Positions 37,201-47,354 of a stretch of 64,000 bases of DNA are shown piece after piece. The stretch covers positions 930,001-994,000 of the forward strand of contig OY968767.1 of NCBI GenBank assembly GCA_963695375.1, given 5' to 3'. Numbering within the stretch: the stretch's first letter is position 1; each line of letters begins with the position of its first letter. This DNA is from JACCVL01 sp963695375. GTDB taxonomy: Bacteria; Actinomycetota; Actinomycetes; Propionibacteriales; Nocardioidaceae. Below the pieces are notes generated by a model. That model searched no databases and was not told where the DNA came from. It saw nothing but the letters and a program-made list of their open reading frames with translations. The position numbers and the translations under genes are program-made.

Positions 37201-37206
37201 TAGCCT
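37201..37206 (+). promoter_or_regulatory. -10 element of a leaderless promoter
   Basis: TAGCCT, six bases, then the ATG at 37213; no Shine-Dalgarno sequence. Confidence 0.55.
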
Positions 37207-37212
37207 CGCCGC

Positions 37213-37557
37213 ATGAGCGCCGCCCTCCTCCGCTACCGCGTCATGGCCTACGTGGTGGGGACGCTGTTGATCGTGCTGGTGCTGGTCGGCGTACCGCTGA
37301 AGTACCTGACCGACCAGGCCAGCCGATCGCACGACGTCGGCGAGTGGATCACCGGCTACCTCGGTGTGGCGCACGGCTGGCTGTACATGGTCTTCCTGGT
37401 CGCCGCGGCGCTGCTGGCGCGCCGGGCACGCTGGGACGTCGGCTTCACCATCGGCACGCTGCTGCTCGGCACCGTCCCGGTGGCGAGCTTCTGGGCCGAG
37501 CGGCGCGCCACGGCGCGGACCCGGGCACTGACAAGGACCGAGCCCGCGCTCGACTGA
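37213..37557 (+). CDS. DUF3817 domain membrane protein
   Basis: 114 residues. It matches the small DUF3817 membrane family: an N-terminal helix (MAYVVGTLLIVLVLVGVPLKYL), then GEWITGYLGVAHGWLYMVFLVAAALLARRARW and GFTIGTLLLGTVPVASFWAERR. The His-Gly-Trp-Leu-Tyr and final ASFWAERR blocks are typical. Function unknown. Leaderless promoter directly upstream; a strong hairpin overlaps the stop codon. Confidence 0.85.
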   Translation: MSAALLRYRVMAYVVGTLLIVLVLVGVPLKYLTDQASRSHDVGEWITGYLGVAHGWLYMVFLVAAALLARRARWDVGFTIGTLLLGTVPVASFWAERRATARTRALTRTEPALD

Positions 37558-37567
37558 GCGCGGGCCC
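37540..37567. terminator. Hairpin terminator overlapping the DUF3817 stop
   Basis: GAGCCCGCGCTC and GAGCGCGGGCCC pair at 11 of 12 positions around a 4-nt loop (GACT). It lies between convergent genes, so it can act on both strands. Confidence 0.65.
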
Positions 37568-37589
37568 GGGAGTGGCTGATGCGACAGCG

Positions 37590-38282
37590 TCAGTCGCCGT
37601 CCTTCTTGGGCTGGGACGTGGCCGCGGCGGCGTCGTCGGCCGGAGCGTCGTCGGCGCCAGCGTCGGCGTCTCCGTCCGCCTTGGCGGCCACCAGCGGGTC
37701 GGTGGTCGGGTCCACCTCGGCACCCTCGGCGTGCCGGGGCGGGACCGGTGCCGGCGTCGCCGCCGGGGTCTGCGCCCGCGGGGTCGGTGTGGTCGGGACC
37801 CGGACCGGCGGCGGAGTGTCTCCGGTCCGCGCCTTGTTGGCAACCCAGGCGACGGCACCCGCCAAACCGGCGGTGACGGCGATACGCCGGAACCAGTGCT
37901 TCTTCGGCTTCTCCCGCCGGACGCTCGCCTGAGCCCGGCGGGCGACCTCACGGCTGCGCTTCTTCGCCTGCTTGCGGGACTTCCGGGTCGCCTTCTCGGC
38001 CTGCTGGGTGCGGTCGCGCACCTCTTCGCGGGCCGCGTCCGCAGCGGCGGTCGCGGCCGCGGCCACTGTGCCCGCGGCCGCGGTGAGCGCCGGCTGCACG
38101 TCGTGCCGGAGCTTCTGGCCGGCCCTTCGGCCGGCCTCCTGCGCGGCCGGGACGACCTTGGCCTGGGCCTGCTCGTTGAGCTGCTGGGCGGTCTCGCTGG
38201 CTCGCGCGCTCAGGTCCTTCGCGGTGTCCCGGGCGGTGTCCATCGCGCGCTCGGAGCGTGAGGTCTTGCGGCGGACGTGCAT
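37590..38282 (-). CDS. Ala/Lys-rich helical protein, single membrane segment
   Basis: 230 residues from ATG 38282 (MHVRRKTSRSERAMDTARDT), with GGAGGG upstream on the minus strand. The first 120 residues form a long amphipathic, apolipoprotein-like helix (repeated Ala, Arg, Glu, Gln). The middle is strongly basic (KATRKSRKQAKKRSREVARRAQ), then a short hydrophobic stretch (IAVTAGLAGAVAWVA) and an acidic, Pro/Ala-rich tail. The composition suggests envelope or nucleic-acid association; no family is recognised. Low-complexity sequence makes homology inference unsafe. Confidence 0.72.
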   Translation of the reverse strand: MHVRRKTSRSERAMDTARDTAKDLSARASETAQQLNEQAQAKVVPAAQEAGRRAGQKLRHDVQPALTAAAGTVAAAATAAADAAREEVRDRTQQAEKATRKSRKQAKKRSREVARRAQASVRREKPKKHWFRRIAVTAGLAGAVAWVANKARTGDTPPPVRVPTTPTPRAQTPAATPAPVPPRHAEGAEVDPTTDPLVAAKADGDADAGADDAPADDAAAATSQPKKDGD

Positions 38283-38402
38283 GAGGTGGCCCTCCAGCAG
38301 GTGGCGTCGGTAACGGGTCGGCCGAGCCTGGGCCCGGCCTCGGAGGCCCATGCTTGCGCGCCTGGCGGCTTCTGTCATCTCGGGGGTGCTTCGCGAGCCC
38401 TC

Positions 38403-38408
38403 TAGACT
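38403..38408 (+). promoter_or_regulatory. Possible -10 element for the peptidyl-prolyl isomerase gene
   Basis: TAGACT, 59 bp before the ppiA start; same hexamer as upstream of gyrB and of the DUF6220-like gene. No clear -35. Confidence 0.35.
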
Positions 38409-38467
38409 CGGGACCGCGCACCGGTACGCCATCGGCGTCCCCCGTATCCCACCGAGAGGAATCCGAC

Positions 38468-38998
38468 GTGTCCGAGTCCGTGTCCGCCACCCTGCACACG
38501 AATCGGGGCGACGTCGTCGTCCGGTTGTTCCCCGACCACGCCCCCACCACGGTGCAGAACTTCGTGGGCCTCGCCGAGGGCACCAAGGAATGGACCGACC
38601 CCCGCACCGGTCAGCAACGCAGCGAGCGGTTCTACGACGGGCTCGGCTTCCACCGGGTCATCGACAGCTTCATGATCCAGGGCGGCTGCCCGCTCGGCAC
38701 GGGCACCGGCGGGCCCGGCTACACGTTCAAGGACGAGTTCCACCCCGAGCTCGGCTTCGACCGGCCGTACCTGCTGGCGATGGCCAACGCCGGGCCGGGA
38801 ACCAACGGGTCCCAGTTCTTCATCACCGTGCAGCCGACCTCGTGGCTGAACTTCAAGCACACCATCTTCGGCGCCGTCGAGGACGAGTCCAGCCAGGCGG
38901 TCGTCGACGCGATAGCGACGACGGCGACCGACGGCCGGGACCGCCCGGTCGAGCCGGTGGTCATCGAGAGCGTCGCGATCGACCGGCACCAGGCCTGA
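38468..38998 (+). CDS. ppiA: Cyclophilin-type peptidyl-prolyl cis-trans isomerase
   Basis: Catalyses proline isomerisation in protein folding. 176 residues from GTG 38468, with GAGAGGA upstream. Cyclophilin core: FYDGLGFHRVIDSFMIQGGCP (the catalytic Arg is in FHRV), ANAGPGTNGSQFFITVQPTSWLNFKHTIFG. No signal peptide, so cytoplasmic. It is the equivalent of the isomerase gene in the gyrA-crgA region of mycobacteria. The rhomboid gene starts 7 bp downstream. Confidence 0.94.
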   Translation: MSESVSATLHTNRGDVVVRLFPDHAPTTVQNFVGLAEGTKEWTDPRTGQQRSERFYDGLGFHRVIDSFMIQGGCPLGTGTGGPGYTFKDEFHPELGFDRPYLLAMANAGPGTNGSQFFITVQPTSWLNFKHTIFGAVEDESSQAVVDAIATTATDGRDRPVEPVVIESVAIDRHQA

Positions 38999-39004
38999 CT
39001 CGGC

Positions 39005-39874
39005 GTGACCGAGCCCGTCGCCGCGCCGGGTGCCGGCAGCACCGCCCCGCGCTGCTACCGGCATCCCGACCGGGAGACCTGGATCCGGTGTCAGCGCTGC
39101 AACCGTCCGATCTGCCCGGACTGCATGCGGCCCGCCGCGGTGGGCTTCCAGTGCCCCGAGTGCGTCGCCGAGGGTCAGCGCAGCCAGCGGGAGGCCCGGA
39201 CCGCCGTCGGCGGGCGGATCCCGACTCAGCCCGGCCGGGCGACTCTCGCGCTGATCGGCGTCAACGTCGGCGTCTTCCTGCTCGTCCAGGCCACCGGTGG
39301 GGCGTCCGGCCGGCTCTACCAGGAGATGTTCCTGCTCACCTCGTCCCGACCGCTGTTCGGGCTGACCGGCGTCGACGACGGAGCCTGGTGGCGGTTGCTG
39401 GCCTCTGCGTTCCTGCACCTGCAGGTGCTGCACATCGCGTTCAACATGATCGCGCTGTACGCCCTCGGGCCGCCGCTGGAGCGGCTGGTGGGCCAGGCCC
39501 GGCTGGTCGCGATCTACCTGACCACGGCGATGGCCGGCTCGGTGACGGTGGTCTGGCTGGCGGACCCCCGGATCCCCACCCTGGGGGCCTCCGGGGCGGT
39601 CTTCGGCATCTTCGGCGCCGCCATCGTGCTGATGCGCTCGCGCGGCTACGACATCACCGCCTGGCTGGTGCTGCTCGCGATCAACCTGGTCATCACCTTC
39701 ACGCTGCCGAACATCAGCTGGCAGGCGCACCTCGGCGGGCTGCTCGCCGGCGCGCTGATCGGCGCGGTGCTGGCCTACACGCCGCGGCAACACCGGCGGC
39801 TGGTGCACCCGCTGCTGTTCGGCGGGCTCTGGGTGCTGATGATCGGCGCGGTGGCCGCGCACGCGCTGGTCTAG
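39005..39874 (+). CDS. Rhomboid intramembrane serine protease with N-terminal zinc finger
   Basis: 289 residues from GTG 39005. The N-terminus has a B-box-like zinc-binding pattern (CYRHPDRETWIRCQRCNRPICPDC ... FQCPECV). Six or seven membrane helices follow, with the catalytic serine in GASGAVFG and the catalytic histidine in WQAHLGG; ALHLQVLHIAFNM supplies the usual HxxxN block. It cleaves membrane substrates, unidentified here. It converges on crgA, and the gap between them holds a DnaA-box cluster. Confidence 0.92.
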   Translation: MTEPVAAPGAGSTAPRCYRHPDRETWIRCQRCNRPICPDCMRPAAVGFQCPECVAEGQRSQREARTAVGGRIPTQPGRATLALIGVNVGVFLLVQATGGASGRLYQEMFLLTSSRPLFGLTGVDDGAWWRLLASAFLHLQVLHIAFNMIALYALGPPLERLVGQARLVAIYLTTAMAGSVTVVWLADPRIPTLGASGAVFGIFGAAIVLMRSRGYDITAWLVLLAINLVITFTLPNISWQAHLGGLLAGALIGAVLAYTPRQHRRLVHPLLFGGLWVLMIGAVAAHALV

Positions 39875-39886
39875 TCGACCAAACGG

Positions 39887-39918
39887 TTGTCCACATTGGG
39901 GACAACTGCTGTGCATAA
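39887..39918. promoter_or_regulatory. DnaA-box cluster in the rhomboid-crgA gap
   Basis: Perfect TTGTCCACA at 39887-39895 (plus), TGGGGACAA at 39897-39905 (minus-strand box, one mismatch) and TGTGCATAA at 39910-39918 (minus, one mismatch). The first two also make a hairpin (GTTGTCC/GGACAAC) that could serve as terminator for the rhomboid gene. Confidence 0.6.
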
Positions 39919-39938
39919 CTACAGCGGTGTAATCCGGC

Positions 39939-40199
39939 TCACTCCCACTGGGTGGCGAACACGAACCCGACGGCGATCAGGCCCATCCCCAACAGCAGGT
40001 TCCAGTTGCCGAGGTCGCGCATGCCGGGGATCTCGGTCCCGGCGATGTAGAACACGACCACCCAGGCCAGCCCGACCAGCCAGCAGGTGAGCATCGCCGG
40101 CGCCGCGAACCGCTTCATCAGCCCCGGACGGCGGGGCGCGTCCTTGGCCGGGCGGGACGAGTCGCGCTGCTTGCGCTGACGGGACGGGGGCACGGGCAC
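39939..40199 (-). CDS. crgA: Cell division protein CrgA
   Basis: 86 residues, two transmembrane segments (AAPAMLTCWLVGLAWVVVFYIAG and NWNLLLGMGLIAVGFVFATQWE) after a basic N-terminus. The C-terminal FATQWE and the GTEIPGMRDLGNWNL loop are typical. CrgA coordinates FtsZ-ring and septal peptidoglycan proteins in actinobacteria, and its location next to the pknB cluster is conserved. GTG 40199; a second GTG six bases downstream is an alternative. Confidence 0.93.
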   Translation of the reverse strand: MPVPPSRQRKQRDSSRPAKDAPRRPGLMKRFAAPAMLTCWLVGLAWVVVFYIAGTEIPGMRDLGNWNLLLGMGLIAVGFVFATQWE

Positions 40200-40309
40200 C
40201 TCGGCTGCTCGGGTCGGTCGATGCGGATTCGGACCCGGCTAGCCTAGACGAGGTCGCCCGCCGCGGGCACCGCCCGCGCGTCCACCACCCCGGTATCCGA
40301 GAGCAGGTC

Positions 40310-41044
40310 ATGTCCGCACCGCCGTCCGCACCCCGCCGTCGACTCGGGCGCTGGCAGCTGGCGGTCCCCGTCGTGGCGGCCCTCGCCGGCGGGCTGTTCG
40401 TCGCCAGTGCGGTGAGCAGCGGGGGCACCGACCTCCGCGCGAGCGGGACGGACCTCGAGACCGTCGTCGACCAGCGGGCCGCGGACGTGGACGCCCTGCG
40501 CAGTGAGGTCGAGCGGCTGCAGGCCGAGGTCGACCTGCTCGGCGGGATGGTCGACGACGACGCCGTCCGCACGGTGCGCGAGCGGGTCGCCGAGGCGAGC
40601 CCGGAGGCAGGGATGACTCCGGTCTCCGGGGCCGGTCTGGTCGTCACGCTCGACGACTCCCCGCTGGACGAGCCGCCGGAAGGGGTCGACGCCAACGTCC
40701 TCGTGGTGCACCAGCAGGACATCCAGGCGTTCGTCAACGCCATGTGGGCCGGCGGGGCGGTCGGCGTCAGCCTGCAGGGTCAGCGGCTGGTGTCCACGAC
40801 CGGCATCAAGTGCGTCGGCAACACCGTGATCCTGGAGGGGGTGCCGTACGCCCCGCCGTACCGGATCGAGGCGGTCGGTGACATCGACCAGCTGTTCGCG
40901 GTGCTGGAGAGCACCCACTACGTCGACATCTACCGCCAGTACGTCGAGGCGTACGACCTCGGGCTCGAGGTGGAGGTGGCCGAGCAGCTGGATCTGGCCG
41001 CTTACGAGGGCCGACCGGTGATGGAGTACGCCGAGCCGCTCTGA
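40310..41044 (+). CDS. DUF881 family protein
   Basis: 244 residues; ATG 40310 with GAGAGCAGGT upstream. One N-terminal membrane helix (WQLAVPVVAALAGGLFVASAV), a coiled-coil stretch (VDALRSEVERLQAEVDLLGGMV) and the DUF881 domain (TPVSGAGLVVTLDDSPL ... VLVVHQQDIQAFVNAMWAGGAVGVSLQGQRLVSTTGIKCVGNTVILEGVPYAPPYRIEAVGD). A conserved neighbour of crgA and pknB, presumed division- or envelope-related. Its stop lies 4 bp from the convergent pknB stop. Confidence 0.9.
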   Translation: MSAPPSAPRRRLGRWQLAVPVVAALAGGLFVASAVSSGGTDLRASGTDLETVVDQRAADVDALRSEVERLQAEVDLLGGMVDDDAVRTVRERVAEASPEAGMTPVSGAGLVVTLDDSPLDEPPEGVDANVLVVHQQDIQAFVNAMWAGGAVGVSLQGQRLVSTTGIKCVGNTVILEGVPYAPPYRIEAVGDIDQLFAVLESTHYVDIYRQYVEAYDLGLEVEVAEQLDLAAYEGRPVMEYAEPL

Positions 41045-41048
41045 GCGG

Positions 41049-42922
41049 TCAGCGGAACCTCTCCCGGTTGCCGGGACTGGTCGTGGTCGGCCCGCTGGTC
41101 GGTGGCGTCGTCGTGGTCGGAGGCTCGGTGGTCGTGGTCGGCGGCTCGGTCGTCTCCGTGGTCTCGGTCGTCTCGGTCGTTTCGGTCGTGTCGGTCGTCT
41201 CCGTCGTCTCCTCCGGGCGCCGCGACACCACGATCGTCACCTGGTCCCCGGGCTCGGCCGGGGTGTTGGCATCCGGGCTCTGCTCGGTGACGATCCCCGC
41301 CTCGACGTCGGCGTCCGGGTCGAAGGTGACGAACGGCTCGAGGTCGGCCGCCCGGATCAGGCGCTCGGCCCGCCGTTGGGTCTCTCCGACGACGCTCGGG
41401 ACCAGGACCGGGCCGTCGCTCAGCGCCAGCGTGACCGTGGAGCCGGGGGCCACCTCGGTGCCGGATTCGGGATCGGTGGCCAGCACCTCGTTGCGCGGCT
41501 CGCTGCTCGCCTCGTAGCTGACGTCCGCCTCGAGGCCGGCCTGCTCCAACCGGTCCACCGCCTCGGACCGGGACACACCGACGAGCCCGGTCGGCACCGC
41601 CACGGCTTCGGCGCCGGAGCTGACGGTGAGCGCGACGAGGGTGCTCTCGGGCTCGAACTCGCCCGCACCGGGGTCCTGGGCGGTGACGACGCCCTTCGGC
41701 TGGTCGTCACTCGGCTCACGGGTGGTCTCGACGTCGAAGCCGGCGTCCTCCAGCGTGGCGGTGGCCTCGGCGACAGGGTCGCCCACCACGTCGGGGACCT
41801 CCAGGGTCGACTCGTCGCCGCCCCCACCGCTGAGCAGCCACGCCGCCCCGGCGAGCAGACCGACCAGCAGCAACGCGAGGGCCACCCACAGCCAGCGCCG
41901 CCGCCGCCGCGCGGTGTCCACCGGCTCGTCCGGCTCCGCCTCCTCGTTCGTGGCCGGGGCGAACACGCTGGTGCTCTCGGCGTCCGACGGCAACGCCGTC
42001 GTCGGCGGGATCACCGCGGCGGCGGTGGGCGCCTCCACGCTCTGCCCGGCCAGGGCCCGCTCGATGTCCGCGCGCATCTGGGCGGCCGACTGGTAGCGCT
42101 CGGCGACCTTCTTCGCCAGTGCCTTCGCGACGATGGCGTCGATCGCCGGCGGCACGTCCGGGGCCAGGCTGGACGGTGCCGGTGGCTCCTCTCGCACGTG
42201 CTGATAGGCCACCGACACCGGGCTGTCGCCCACGAACGGAGGTCGCCCGGTCAGCAGCTCGAAGAGCAGGCAGCCGGTGGAGTAGATGTCGCTGCGGGCG
42301 TCCACCTGCTCGCCCCGGGCCTGCTCGGGCGAGAGGTACTGCGCCGTGCCGACCACCGCGGCGGTCGCCGTCATCGAGGACGACGAGTCCGCGATCGCCC
42401 GGGCGATGCCGAAGTCCATGACCTTGACCCGCCCGGTCGGCGTCAGCATCACGTTGGCTGGCTTGATGTCCCGGTGCACGATCCCGGCCCGGTGGGAGTA
42501 GTCCAGCGCGGACAACACGTCGGCGCTGATCTCCAGGGCTCGCTCCGGGAGGATCTTGCGGCCCTGGCGGAGGATCTCGCGCAGCGTCTGCCCGTCGACG
42601 TACTCCATCACGATGAACGGGACGTGACTGCCGTCCGCGGTCACCTCGTCGCCGGTGTCGTAGACCGCCACGATCGCCGGGTGGTTGAGCGACGCGGCCG
42701 ACTGGGCCTCGCGGCGGAATCGCGCCTGGAAGGTCGGGTCGCTGGCGAGGTCCGGGCGGAGCCGCTTGATCGCCACCGTGCGGCCGAGCCGGGAGTCATG
42801 CCCGGCGCGCACGTCGGCCATCCCGCCGCGGCCGATCAGCGCGCCGACCTCGTACCGGTCGCCGAGGACGGAGCCATTGACGCCGTCGCCCGGTCCGGCC
42901 TCGTCGCCCGGAGGTCGCTCGG

Positions 42923-42926
<4 letters not shown>
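41049..42926 (-). CDS. pknB: Serine/threonine protein kinase PknB with PASTA domains
   Basis: 625 residues, last gene of the fhaA-pknB operon; its start overlaps the pknA stop by 4 bp. The N-terminal kinase domain has Lys54 (VAIKRL), catalytic Asp153 (HRDIKPAN) and the DFG loop VMDFGIA. A membrane helix (RRWLWVALALLLVGLLAGAAWLL, about 340-365) leads to three extracellular PASTA domains (about 375-580) that sense muropeptide or lipid II. The mycobacterial protein has four. The tail is a Thr/Glu repeat (TETTDTTETTETTETTETTE) encoded by 9-bp repeats near 41146-41215, then PPTTTT repeats. Confidence 0.95.
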
Positions 42927-44496
<1,570 letters not shown>

Positions 44497-44500
<4 letters not shown>

Positions 44501-45957
44501 TGTGCGATCACCGCCTGCATGACCTGCCGGGCGATCGGGCCGGCGAGACCGCCGCCGGAGATCTCCTCGCGGGGCACATCGGCGTTCTCGACGAACACCG
44601 CGACCGCCACCTTCGGGTCGTCGGCCGGGGCGAAGGACACGAACCACGCGTAGGGCGAGAGCGCCTCGGTTCGCTCGGCCGTGCCCGTCTTGGCCGCCAC
44701 CGCCACCCCAGGGATGGCCGCCTCGTCGGCAGTTCCCTGATCGACGACCGTGACCATCATCTGGGTGAGCTCCTCGGCGACGCCGGACGAGACCGCCTCG
44801 CTCAGCTCCTCCGGCTCGGTGCGCTCCAGGAGGTCGACGTCGGGAGAGCGGACCTCGTCGACGATGTACGGCTGCATCACCACACCGTCGTTCGCTATGC
44901 CGGCGACGACCATCGCCATCTGCACCGGGGTCGCGGCCACGTCGAACTGCCCGATCGCGTTGTAGGCCGGGAACGGCCCCTCCGCCTCCTCCGGATAGGC
45001 GCTCGGCACCAGCCGCAGGTCGTCCATGACGGAGGACTCGTTGAAGCCGAAGGCCTCCGCCTGCTCGAGCAGTGCGTCGTTGCCGAGCTCCAGACCGATC
45101 GAGCCGAAGGACACGTTGCAGGAGTACGCCAGCGCGAGCGTGAGCGTGATGTCGCCGCTGCCGCAGGACGAGACGTCGTTCGTCAGGTCCTGGTCGGTCT
45201 GCGGCAGCTCCAGTGACGGCCCGCCGGGCACCTGGCTGTCCGGCTCGTACTCCCCGCTCTCCAGGGCGGCCGCGGCAGTGACTAGCTTGAAGGTCGATCC
45301 GGGGGAGTAGGTGTTCTCCCGGCTGCGGTCCAGCAGTGGCTCGTCGTCGTCGCGGGTGAGCTGCCGGTAGGCGTCGTCGACCTTGCCGAAGTCGTGGTCG
45401 GCCAGCAGGTTGGGGTCGTAGGTCGGCTGCGACACCATGGCCAGCACCGCACCGCTGGCCGGATCGAGCGCGACCACTGCCCCGCGCGGGTCGCCCGGCA
45501 GCGCCTCCAGGCCGTCCAGGGCCGCCTGCTGCGCCGCGGGGTCGATCGTGAGCTGCACGCTGCCCCCGCTCGGCTGCTGGCCACCGATCAGGTCCACCAC
45601 TCGATTGACGAAGAGCGCCTCGTCGCTGCCCGAGAGCACCGGGTTGGCGGTGGCCTCGACGTCGGTGGCACCGTAGACGTAGGAGTAGAAGCCGGTCAGG
45701 TGCGCGTAGAGCTTGGACTGCGTGTAGACCCGCTGGTAGTCGAACTCGTCGTCGGTGGTGACGCTGCGGGCCACCGGTCGGCCGCGGACCAGGATGGGGC
45801 CGCGGTCCCGGGAGAACTCCTCGTCGATCACCCGGCGGTTGCCCTGCTTGGCGTTCAGGTCGTCCGCGTCCACGAACTGGACGTAGTTGACGTTGATCAG
45901 CAGCGCGAGGAACAGCAGGCCGCAGAAGACGGCGAGGACACGGATCGGACGGTTCAC
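44497..45957 (-). CDS. pbpA: Penicillin-binding protein A (transpeptidase)
   Basis: 486 residues from GTG 45957. N-terminal membrane anchor (VLAVFCGLLFLALLINVNYV). The transpeptidase triad is complete: STFK (Ser221-Lys224), SCN (Ser279-Asn281) and KTG (423-425). A class B monofunctional enzyme cross-linking peptidoglycan, paired with the RodA-type glycosyltransferase upstream; the partners overlap by 4 bp (GTGA). Length is normal for actinobacterial PbpA. Confidence 0.95.
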
Positions 45958-47354
45958 GGCAGTTTCACCACCTGGGTGGCGTCGTCCATCTGCAGCGGCG
46001 CCACCTGCGGCGCCGGTCGCCGGGTGACGTGGCTGATCCGGAGCAGCAGCCCGATGATCACCCAGTTGGCCACCAGCGACGAGCCGCCGTAGGACAGGAA
46101 CGGCGTCGTCAGGCCGGTGAGCGGGATCAGGCGCGTGACGCCGCCCACGACCACGAAGACCTGGAGCGCGAAGCTCACGGCGAGGCCGGTCGCCACCAGC
46201 TTGCCGAAGGCGTCCCGGCAGAGCAGTGCGATCCGAAGGCCGCGCTCCACGATCAGGCCGTAGACCACCAGCACTGCCATCAGCCCGGCGAGCCCGAGCT
46301 CTTCGCCCAGCGACGTGACGATGAAGTCGGAGTACGAGAACGGCGTCAGCGTCGGGTCGCCCTGGCCGAGGCCGGTGCCGAGCATGCCGCCGAACGCCAG
46401 GCCGTACAGCCCCTGCACGATCTGGAAGTAGGCGTCGGTGTCGCTGAACGGGTCCAGCCAGCCGGTGACCCGGTCCTGGACGTGCGAGAAGGTGAGGTAA
46501 CCGAACCAGGCCCCCGCGCCGAACAGCAGCGCCCCGACGACGATCCAGCCGACCCGCTCGGTGGCGACGTAGAGCAGCACGACGAACAGGCCGAAGAACA
46601 GCAGCGAGCTGCCCAGGTCCCGCTGGAAGACGAGCACGCCGAGGCTGACCAGCCAGGCGGCCAGGATCGGGCCGAGGTCACGCCCGCGGGGCAGGTCGAT
46701 GCCGGCGAGCCGGCGACCCGCGAGCGCCAGCGCGTCCCGCTTGACCACCAGATAGCCGGCGAAGAACACGACGAGGAAGATCTTGGCGACCTCGCCGGGC
46801 TGGAATCCGACCGGGCCGAGCCGGATCCAGATCCGGGCGCCGTTGATCTCTCGGCCGAGGACCGGCATCAGCGGCAGCAGCAGCAGCACGATCGCGGCCA
46901 GGCCGAGGGTGTAGGTGTAGGCCTGCAGTCGGCGGTGGTCGCGGATCAGCGCCAGCACCGCGACGAAACCGATGACGCCGATCGCCGTCCACAGCACCTG
47001 CTGGCCGGCGAACGGGCCCTCGTCCCGGTTGTCGGCCAGCAGGTCGAGATCGATCCGGTTGATCATCGCCAGGCCGAGGCCGTTCAGCACCACCACCAGC
47101 GGCAGCAGCACGGGGTCGGCGTACGGGGCCAGGAAGCGCACCCCGACGTGCGCGACCAGCGCCAGCGCCACGAATCCCCCGGCGACGGTGATCAGGTTGT
47201 CCGGGACCTCGCCGTTGTAGCCGATCTCGGCGGTGACGTAGGCACCGATGCCGACGACGAGCGCCGCCACCAGCAGGAGCAGCTCGGTGCCCCTGCGCTT
47301 GCGCGGAACCAGCTGCGGGCGGTCCGGGACCGCGCTGACCGCCGGGGCACTCAT
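45954..47354 (-). CDS. rodA: RodA/FtsW-family peptidoglycan glycosyltransferase
   Basis: SEDS polymerase that uses lipid II. 466 residues from ATG 47354, which overlaps the pstP stop as ATGA; the frame stays open upstream only because it runs through the poly-glycine repeat of pstP. About ten to twelve helices, with signature blocks NGARIWIRLGPVGFQPGEVAKI, FQRDLGSSLLFFG, GGMLGTGLGQG and TTPFLSYGGSSLVANW. It works with the adjacent PbpA. Confidence 0.95.
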   Translation of the reverse strand: MSAPAVSAVPDRPQLVPRKRRGTELLLLVAALVVGIGAYVTAEIGYNGEVPDNLITVAGGFVALALVAHVGVRFLAPYADPVLLPLVVVLNGLGLAMINRIDLDLLADNRDEGPFAGQQVLWTAIGVIGFVAVLALIRDHRRLQAYTYTLGLAAIVLLLLPLMPVLGREINGARIWIRLGPVGFQPGEVAKIFLVVFFAGYLVVKRDALALAGRRLAGIDLPRGRDLGPILAAWLVSLGVLVFQRDLGSSLLFFGLFVVLLYVATERVGWIVVGALLFGAGAWFGYLTFSHVQDRVTGWLDPFSDTDAYFQIVQGLYGLAFGGMLGTGLGQGDPTLTPFSYSDFIVTSLGEELGLAGLMAVLVVYGLIVERGLRIALLCRDAFGKLVATGLAVSFALQVFVVVGGVTRLIPLTGLTTPFLSYGGSSLVANWVIIGLLLRISHVTRRPAPQVAPLQMDDATQVVKLP

